From Dastarcus helophoroides (taxonomy: Eukaryota; Arthropoda; Insecta; Coleoptera; Bothrideridae): a stretch of 64,000 nucleotides of DNA. Of this stretch, positions 44,557 through 53,700 are shown piece after piece. A program made the position numbers and the translations under genes. Under the pieces are notes generated by a model. It saw nothing but the letters and a program-made list of their open reading frames with translations. It had not been told where the DNA came from and ran no database searches. Location of the stretch: assembly GCA_028583605.1 (NCBI GenBank), contig CM053330.1, positions 17,261,539 through 17,325,538 on the forward strand, given 5' to 3'. Numbering within the stretch: position 1 is the stretch's first letter; each line of letters begins with the position of its first letter.

Positions 44557-46200
44557 CGTTAATAAAGCCGATAGCTTCTGTTACATTTGTGGCGAAGTTA
44601 CTGCGTAAGCGCACCAAAAACCTTTATCTTCACTAGTAAAAAGGGCTTATGAATTGTACTTTGGACGCAAAGTAGATTCCAAAAATGTGTTGCAGTTCAT
44701 CTTCGAGAACATTAAGGGGATGGTTGAAAGGTACTCATAAATCTATGCCATTCGCTGCGCCAATGGTTTTGAGGAAATCTCGTAATCACGTAGCTGATTG
44801 TTACTTTTGCATTACGAATGTTAAAGGAATTATGTACTAGCAAAACCAAGCGTAGCATTCAGTGCCCAAATATTCCCTCTGCAATGCGACCAGTGCCCCA
44901 CGACAACTCATTACCCATTCCCCAGCCTCCTGAGAGTTACACGCTTGATTCGAAATCAGACCCTGGAGGTACTCCACCAGTATCCGGACCAAGCCACATC
45001 TCTAGTTCTCATGAGGTGTATCCGCATTTAATCACTCGAGGTGAACTGAATGACCTTGTTCGTGACTTGGGCCTCCCAAAAACAAAAGCAGACCTTCTCG
45101 AATTCCGCCTGAAGCAGTGGAATCTCTTGAAAAAAGGAGTTAAGATATTCATCTACAGAAAAAGGCAATCTACTTTCACAAATTTTTTTGCAGTCGAAGA
45201 TGATTTAGTATTTTGCAATAATATACCTGGCCTAATGACCGAACTGAACTTACCATATACGCCCAATCAATGGAGACTGTTCATAGATTCGTCTATAGAT
45301 ACGTCATTCCGTAAATATGAAAGAAACATATGACACTTTTAAGATGTTACTCGAATTTATAAATTACGAAGATCACAAATGGAACATATGTGCAGATTTA
45401 AAAGTGGTGGCGTTATTGACAGAACTGCAATCAGGATATACAAAATACTGTTGTTTTTTGTGTGAGTGGGACAACCGTGCAAGAAACAAACATTATAAAA
45501 TTAAGGTTTGGATTCCACGTAAAACTATAGAAGTTGGCGTTAAAAATTTGACAGGAGAACCATTAGTTCAGAAAAAATATATATATTTACCTCCACATCA
45601 CACATTAGGCCTGATCAAAAATGTTGTTAGAGCACTGGATAAAGAATTCCTTCTTTATCCAGTGCTCTAACAAGTATTCAAGTATTTAAAAGACAAATTT
45701 CCACGTATAAGTGAGGCCAAAATTAAAGAAGGAATTTTTGTTGGTCTCCAAATTAGGCAATTGTTTCAAGATACGAACCTCAGGCAAATTTTAAGTGACA
45801 ATGAAAGTCGAGCATGGAATGCATTTGAGAGTGTTTGCAATAATTTTCTTGGAAATAATAAATCAGAAAATTATCGCCAACTTGTGGAAGAACTACTCAC
45901 GGCCTATCATATTTTAGGATGCAACATGTCACAAAAACTTCACTTTCTCCATTCTCATTTGGACTTTTTTTCTTGAAAATTTAGGAGCAGTATCAGATGA
46001 GCATGAAGAACGATTTCCACAAAAGATTGCCTCCATAGAGAAAATGTATACAGAATGTGTTAGCCGGCTATTGCTGGACCCTAATACGAGAAACATCCAG
46101 GAGCTTTTACAAAAGAAAGACGTCAAGGAAATAAATATTAAATTTATCGAAAATTCATTAAAAATGTTTTTACTGTTAATAAAACGTATTGTAAGTTTTT
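44557..46200 (+). pseudogene. Broken copy of an uncharacterised multicopy protein family
   Basis: Fragments in changing frames line up as one protein: SFCYICGEVT (44566), LVKRAYELYFG (about 44620-44660), GWLKGTHKSMPFAAPMV (about 44718-44768), DCYFCITNVKGI (about 44797-44832), LITRGELNDLVRDLGLPKTK (about 45029-45090), a WRLFIDSSID block (45272), MKETYDTFKMLL (45317), GYTKYCCFLCEWD (about 45436-45474), HHTLGLIKNVVRAL (45595), KIKEGIFVGLQIRQLF (about 45722-45769), LHFLHSHLDFF (about 45938-45969) and GAVSDEHEERF (about 45986-46017). I recall this family only as uncharacterised, repeated proteins in arthropods and cnidarians, so a mobile-element origin is likely. The CxxC-type pairs suggest zinc binding. 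Breaks: frame changes near 44700, 44835, 45310 and 45968, and a fold-back insertion with a stop at 45668. Confidence 0.7.
45626..45671. repeat. Perfect 21-bp-arm palindrome inside the pseudogene
   Basis: Arms 45626-45646 and 45651-45671 are exact inverted copies around TTCC. The left arm is in the reading frame (VRALDKE); the right arm inserts YPVL and a stop codon in that frame. This looks like a short fold-back template-switch copy rather than a functional site. Confidence 0.85.
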
Positions 46201-47511
46201 AATTGTTTAAATTTAATAAGTGGGCATGAAAGTGGGTTTTTATTGAATTTTTCTTAATATTAAAGCATATGTCCCTCCCTCATCATTGGAGGCTGAAATC
46301 TGAGGTCAGATCCGGATTTAGTAGGCCAAAATACATAAGACAGCCAACATCATCCCAGGGAGAAAAAAGTTTTGAAATATTCGTCACTGTTATTTAATGT
46401 GATAATAAATAAAAAACAAGAAGTCCAGTATTGTCTTTTAGAAAAACAAAAAATAAACATATTTGTTCATGCTATACTTTTGGAGGTATGGTTATCTACA
46501 GGAGCGAATAATTATACCAAGCAGAAAAAAGTAATGCAAATTTGATTAAAAAAAATATTTTAGAACAGTTTTATCTAACTTTACATATGGAATTAATTTT
46601 GTTTGGAACGCAAATTCTTTACTTACTGCAACAAAGATGGCGGCAATTGCGTTAGCACTTTTGTGGTATATTACTGACATATTTTTGCCAGCTAACAATT
46701 TACTTTCAAGTTTGTTAATTTCTCCAGTCTAGGGTATCTTAATTTATACTGTTAAATTGCATTTCATCGTATACATACTTAAAAAAAAGCGATAATATAT
46801 TGGATCATCTTGCATTATTCTTACAATAAAACGTTACCAATGTACAACTTATTTGCAGCAATTGAGAATGATTTTATTTTAAACGGGTTTTTTAGTTCAG
46901 CCATTATTGTCAGGATACTTAAACCAATCTCTTAAGTTTAATATGTCTACCAGTTTCTTCAAAATAGAAATTTGGGTATAATCATATGCACCTAAAACGG
47001 TGAATTTTCTTAGTGATTCAAACATATTCTAAATTCATTTAACAATGACCTAAAATATAAGTACTCTGTGCAATAAAATATCAAACGCTCAGTTCTAGTC
47101 TTTTTTTAACTAACCAGTTAATAAAATTTAAAAGCATCAACAATTAATAAATATCATGTATGTACAATTAAGGCAAATTGTAAACACACATTAACACATA
47201 TTACATGTTGGCACACTTGGCAGTCTCGAAGGCATAAATCTGCGTTGGTGCCGTTTCATATCGTATTTACATTTCAAACATAACACAGAAATAAAACATT
47301 ATCACATGTAATACTGAAAGAAAGACAAAAATGTCGCTAGGGAAAAACTATGATTTTGACAAGTTTCGAATTAGTTAAGTACCCTTTATTTGAAAGAGTT
47401 GATAAAAAACAGTCTTGAGTAGGTAATTTAAACTTGTCAAAGAATGAAATTAAAAATTTCCCTTTTCAAAGTTATCTATAAAAATGTATACATTTATACA
47501 AATACCACGGA
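46201..47511. other. Downstream region of the XK-related gene
   Basis: No coding region. The right end is the 3' UTR of the minus-strand XK-related gene, with a possible poly(A) signal (AATAAA on -) at 47385-47390, about 120 bases after its stop. The rest is AT-rich and unassigned. Confidence 0.45.
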
Positions 47512-47734
47512 TCAAGAGCTCGATCTAAGGCTATACGATTTGCTATAACCAGGTCGGTCGATTTCAAGCATACCGTCGGAAAAGTCTGGTATTTTGGTTC
47601 GTACAGATGTGGTAGGGTGGCAGTACTTGTAGTAAATAAGTAGAAAGATAATTCCCAATAAAAATGTAAACAACTGGGCTCCTGGTGCCCCATAATACAA
47701 CAATGGGTTTGAGTTGGAATTATTCGCCACGCAC
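47512..47734 (-). CDS. XK-related gene, terminal exon
   Basis: It starts after acceptor TTTAATCGCAG and completes the TGG codon for tryptophan. It encodes one hydrophobic segment (FTFLLGIIFLLIYY) followed by KYCHP, the conserved end of the XK domain, then a soluble tail of about 30 residues ending SKSYSLRSSS and a stop at 47512. Confidence 0.88.
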
Positions 47735-50700
47735 CTGCGATTAAACAATTTTTTTATAAGATGACATAGACCAAGAGCGATTTACTTACCAAACGACAAG
47801 AGCCCCAGTATTTTCCATGAAACATACTAGATAGTAAGCCAAGTATACATATCTAGTTGGACCTTCTCTGGGGGAAATGAAGGCTAATACATAGGCTAGA
47901 CCCAGCGCTGCTGAAAGCAACAGTTCTTCACATCTGTTCCCACAAGGAGCCGTATGCTGCTGACCTATGGCTAACCACACAGACATAACACCCCAGTGCA
48001 GCCCGCAAACGCAACCCATCCATGCGGGAAATATGGCAGCAAGCAGACTCAATGCTAGGACTCTTGACACTGTAACGAAATCATTATTTTCAATTGGAAT
48101 AATCATTCAGCACATACGGGATGCATTCAAGTGTTAAGACCTCCTAACTTATTTAATAACAAATAACAACATTAAAGCGCTAAAACTTTGCAGATGCACA
48201 CAGCTTTCACAACTTCGGCGCGCCGTATTTGTTTCTTTGGGTTTACTTGAAAACTACTGTTGCAGGAGACGCACAATTGAAAAATAGGCGACAACGAACG
48301 CTACTCATCATGAGCGAAAAATCACAAGGTATAAGATCAGGTGAGCAGAAAACACGAACAACCATTTAAAGTTATTATCACGAAAAAAAAAATCTTAGCA
48401 ATAGCCACCTGTCTGATATGTCGTAGTATTGCTTCGACGAAAGATGACATTAGTCTTTTCGTGTTGTCTCTTTGCAGGGCATGTTAAGATTTTATGAATT
48501 TTTAATGTCTCCCAATCAGTTTCTGTCATTTGATATCTAATTTCCTAAATCACAGAACTCTTCAAGTAATCGTTAAAATGCATCTCTTTTAAAACATTTA
48601 TTGGGATTAATGCGGGTGTGCCCCAGGGGTCTGGTCTATCTTATCTGCTTCTGTTACATATAAACGAAAATCCAATCGATATACAATATTGGAAAGTTTA
48701 GATCGCCGATTTGAATAACATGTGCAAAGAGCAGAGTATCAGACTTTTGTAAACATACTAGAATACGGCAGAGTGGGGGCTTGCATCCCCTTGGCATGCC
48801 ACCCGAAGATTTATTTTTAATTGGGACGATTTTTGCCAGGAATTTCTATTTCTTGTTGAAAATTCGTTCATAAAATTCCAACATTTTTTCTAAATCACTT
48901 TTATCTCAACATTAGTGTTTTTTTACCAAATGTATCTATTTTCATAAAATATTTAAGTTTTTATAAGATTCAAATTTATTCTTTAAGTTCGACTTCTTCT
49001 GCCAAAATCAGACTTTGTCAATATTTCGAATTTTTATTTGAAAATTCTTTTGATTTTTTCCTTTTTTCAAAGTTTCTCTATTTCCCAAAATTCGACCTAT
49101 TATGCTAATTATTTTAAAATATTGCTTTCTCGAAATTTGAACATTTTTTTGATAGGAAAGTGTCGGAATTGTTTGGAAACTTCTAATCCTTGTAACGACA
49201 AAAATTCCGATAAAACTTTCTTTCAAAGTTTCAACTATTTTTTAAATCCAACTTTCCAGAAATTTGAACTTTTCTTATAATTCCGATTTTTATCTCAATA
49301 TTAGACACGGTGACGCAGGATGGGCGCTTGTATCCCTCTGACTCAAGCAGTTAACAGAAAATAAATGTTCAGTTCGAAAACTTCCGGTTTTTTAAAATTT
49401 CGACATTTTTTTCTCAAAATTTGTTTTTTTTTTTTGAAATTTCAATAATTTCCGATTGGAAAATTTCGAATTTTTTCCCAAAATTTCGATCTTTCTCCTA
49501 AAATTTCGATCTTTCTCCTAAAATTTTGATCTTTTTATCGACATTAGTTTTTGTTTTGGAAATTTAGTCTTTTTCTCAAAATTTCGACGTTTCTCAAAAT
49601 CCGCATTTTTTCGAAATTTCGACTTTTATTTCAAAATCCAATCCTTTGTGCTCGTGGACATTTCAATTTTTTCTTGAAATTCGTCTTTTACTTCAAATTC
49701 TGAGTTTTTTTTTCTCAAAATTCGTGTTTTTTATAAATTTATGAATCTGACCCTTTGTACGAAATGATCATTATTTTTGTCGAAATTTGGAACTTTTTTC
49801 GAAATACGTCTTTTTTCTCGAAATTTAGCATATATTTTCCAAATTAAACTTGTTTAAAAATCTCGACTCTACTCGTTAAATTCGCCTTTTTTTTTAAAAA
49901 ATGTCTTGGAAGTTTTTAAATTTTTTCTCAATTTTGAATTTATTCTCAAAATTCGATGTTTTTTAAATTATTTTTTGTTTCTGACATTTCGGTTTTTCCT
50001 CGCTGACTGTTTGATCAAACATTAACAATTAAATCGCTTTTATGGTAATTTACCTTTAGTAGTTTATAGACGCCCCAACATAGAGAAGGGTTGACGAAAG
50101 TTCGAAACAAATTATTCAATATAGTTGGCCATTATTTCGAAAAATACATAAAAAAGCCAAACAATTAAGCATCCTACGCCATTAACTTGTAATTGTAATT
50201 GGAAAAAAATAATTAGGTAGTTTAATTACTCACAATAATATTAGATAGTGTCATGTTATCTTTAATAGCAACAACCAATTAAATATGAAACGATAAGATA
50301 TAAGAATAAAAAATATTCATTTTGTCATGCCGATAAATAACTTTCCTTATTATCTTGGAACTAATAACATATTATGTCAGGAAAATATCTGCTTAATAAA
50401 TCTCAAATACTGACTAACAGACAAGGTGCAGCTTAAATCGATGGGTCTAGACGCATAAAATTGTACACATATGTTCCCCATAATACATAGGTGAGCACTG
50501 AGAAAGGATTTTTCAAAATTCAGCATCTAAGATGACAAAAATGAGTATCAAAAACCACTTAAAATGTAAGCAATGAATAAAACACGCAATTGTATTTATT
50601 TAAAGTTGCCTATACATGTTGCGAGCTGACGTCGTTGATAAAGTCTCCACAGGAATTTATCAAAATTGTTGCAGGTGATCAGTGAATATTTTGTCTTTTC

Positions 50701-53700
50701 ACGAGTTTTTTTTTAACAAAACTCAAAACATTTTATTATTAAACACAAAAGTTCCGGCTTTAATTTAGCATGATGTTTAAATCGAAATGTTGAAAAACAT
50801 TTTTTTTTTCAGACATTTTGAAGTTTCTTCTCCAAATATTGACACACATTTTGCCTTTGAACAGAAAATTTCGTGAAATAGTGTTGTAGAAATTCAAAGT
50901 TTACAATTAAAGTCGAAATTTTGCTTTGTGCTCCCTTTTTTCCTCAAAAAATTCTTATTTAGCTTTTAAGCTAGAAAATTCTTCTAAATTTCGACTTCAG
51001 TTTAAAGTTGAAAAATATTCCTTTTTAAAATGCTTTATAATCGAAATTTAGGTAATTCTCGAATTCGCTATATAACTACTACAATTCGTTTAAAATTTAA
51101 AAAATTCGCAATTTAGAATATCAGATTCTTCAAAAACTTTTAACATTCTGAGAAAGAGATGAATATTCCAAAAAAGGAAGTTACAAAAATTCAAAGTTTT
51201 CACAAAAAGTCAAAATTTTGAAGAAAGGTAGAAATTTTGAAAAAAGATTAAAGTATGAAAAAATCACAATTTCAAGAAAAAGTCGAATTTTGATGATAAA
51301 AGATAGACATTTTCAAAAAAAGTGAAAATTTCCAAAAAGTTCCAAAATTAGCAAGTCTAAATTTTGAAAACTTCGAATTTTTGAAAAAATAAGAATTTTT
51401 AAAAAAAGTAGAATTTTGCATTCTTTCAAATAAAAGTCCAATTTACTACATAAAAGTTGAAACGTCGAGAAAAAAATCGAAATTTTTGAAAAAAGTCAAA
51501 ACTTCGAGAGATAGAAGTTTGAACAAAGGTAACAATTCTCAAAAAACAGTGGATTTTTTCGAAAAAAGGTAGAGGTTTAAAAAAAACAATATTTCAACAT
51601 AATTAGATTTATAAAAATAAATACATTTTTTTTAGAAGTCAAAATTTTGAAAAAAAAGAATTCTGTGTGAAAAATTTTTCAAAAATTTCAAAAACAAATC
51701 AAAATCCTAAAAGAGAGGCGAAATTTGGAAAAGTGGAAGTTAAAAAAAACGTAAAATTGGAAATTCAAAATTTTAAAAATATAATAAAGCCGAAATGTTC
51801 ATTAAGATTTTTAATAAAAGTCGAAGAGAGATTTTTCAAATAATTCGTTATTTTCAGAAAGTAAACATTCTGACGAAAAACGGACATTCTGAAAAAAATC
51901 GAAATAAAAAAACAAACAGTTGTTCAAGTAAGTCAATGTTTTCAAAAGTCGAATCTTTGAAAAAATTCAAATTTTCAAAAAGAATTTAAATGTTTAAAAA
52001 AAAGAAATTTTGATTCGTAAAAAAAATGAAATTTCGAGTCAAATAAAAGTTATACACTTTCAATAACAAGATGGGAATTTTGAAAAAAGGTCAGCATTTT
52101 TAAAGATAAGGTCAAAAATATGAAAAAGGTTTTCCAAGAAATTCAATACATCGAAATAAAGTCAAAATTAAAAGAAAATTAATATTAAAAAGGAAATTTC
52201 CAAAAAAATGTTTCCATAAAGACAGAAATTATCAAGAAAAGTTTTCAAAAAAATCAAAATATATACAAAAAAGCCAGAATTTTAAAACTGGAATTATCAA
52301 AAAAAGTCAACACTTTAAAAAAGGTCGAAATTTTAAAAATAAAGTGAACATTTCCAGAAAATGTTGAAATTTTGGGAGGCGAGTGAGAAAATGTCGACAT
52401 TTTAAAAGTGGATATTTTAAAATGTTGACATTTTCAAAATAATTCGAAATTTTGAATAAAAATCGAATTTTTCAAAAAAAGTTACAATTGTCAAAAAGTT
52501 GACCCAAGAATTTTCTTCTCTTCCTTCACGCAGACGAAGGCACGGGTATTAGTTAGCCCTACAATAAGTCATGTTTTCTTTAATCCACAATCCACACATG
52601 CAATCAAAACTTCATCCCATTTCGTTAAAAAGATTCAAACAGAAAAGGGGGTCAAGTAGCACGTCGATGACAAGGATTTTTAACAAAAAAAAAACATCAC
52701 TATCTAGATCTAGAGAACTACCAAATTGTTTTTAAATTCGACAAACCTGTCTAGAAAATAGTAACTGTTCTAAATTTACTAGTAAACTCAAAAATAAATA
52801 ATCTATTAATTTTGAAGCCAATAACATTCCTGAACAGAAAAGTCGTTTAAAAATATTGAAGCATAATTTAAAACATTGTATTAACTAAAAAAATTGAAAT
52901 ACAAATCTTGTCCCCTGAAACCAAAAAAAAACCCAACAAAGGTTGCTCTAACGCGTTTCGATAGCCAAGCTATCATCTTCAGAGATACTTTAATTTTTAA
53001 AGATAAGCAAGGACCAGTCCGTTCCAGTAAAATTGTATTAACTGGTGATGTAACAAATTTTTACATTCGCATTTGCAAACATTCGCATGTTTTTTAATAT
53101 TCGCTTTCGCAAGAAATATATATCGCCACGTAGTTGGCAACAAAACAGAAAATTATTTGAAATAACGATGCAAAGGTAGGGTTTCTTAACCTGGGGTCCA
53201 TGGACCCTTGAGGAATTCATATCATCTGTGAGGATAGCGTACCTAAGAATATTTATTAAGATTATAACTAATGCAGTAATTTATCCAGTCCTAGCTAATA
53301 GTTTTTTTTTTTTAATTCCCTCGTTTCCTTTCCTACTAGCTACAGTGACTCACAGCTTAAATGATGCAGTTTTTTATTTTATTATAAAAGCGCATATAAA
53401 AATAAAATAAGAAAATGAAATCTGGGGAAAATCTTGGTTGTAGTAAATAGGTGTACGTATATGTAATTTACCCCTAGACTAATATGAATACAAAGCTGAC
53501 AATAACGAAAATATAAATGAAAATTTGTGGAAACCGGTAAATTCAGCATTACAGCTTAAAAGATGCAGGCTGCAGCACTTGCCCATATCATGAGAATTAC
53601 GGAAGAATGTGCCGATTTCGCCAATTATTAGATGTTTATAATAGTAAATCTTAATTTTGTGCCATATTATTTATGCCAAATGTTTGTAAACTAGACAAAA

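Noticed and set aside
44818..45333. Intact host gene of 171 codons
   Set aside because: The family signal continues in other frames on both sides, with a missing segment and stops, so it is one broken copy of a larger protein.
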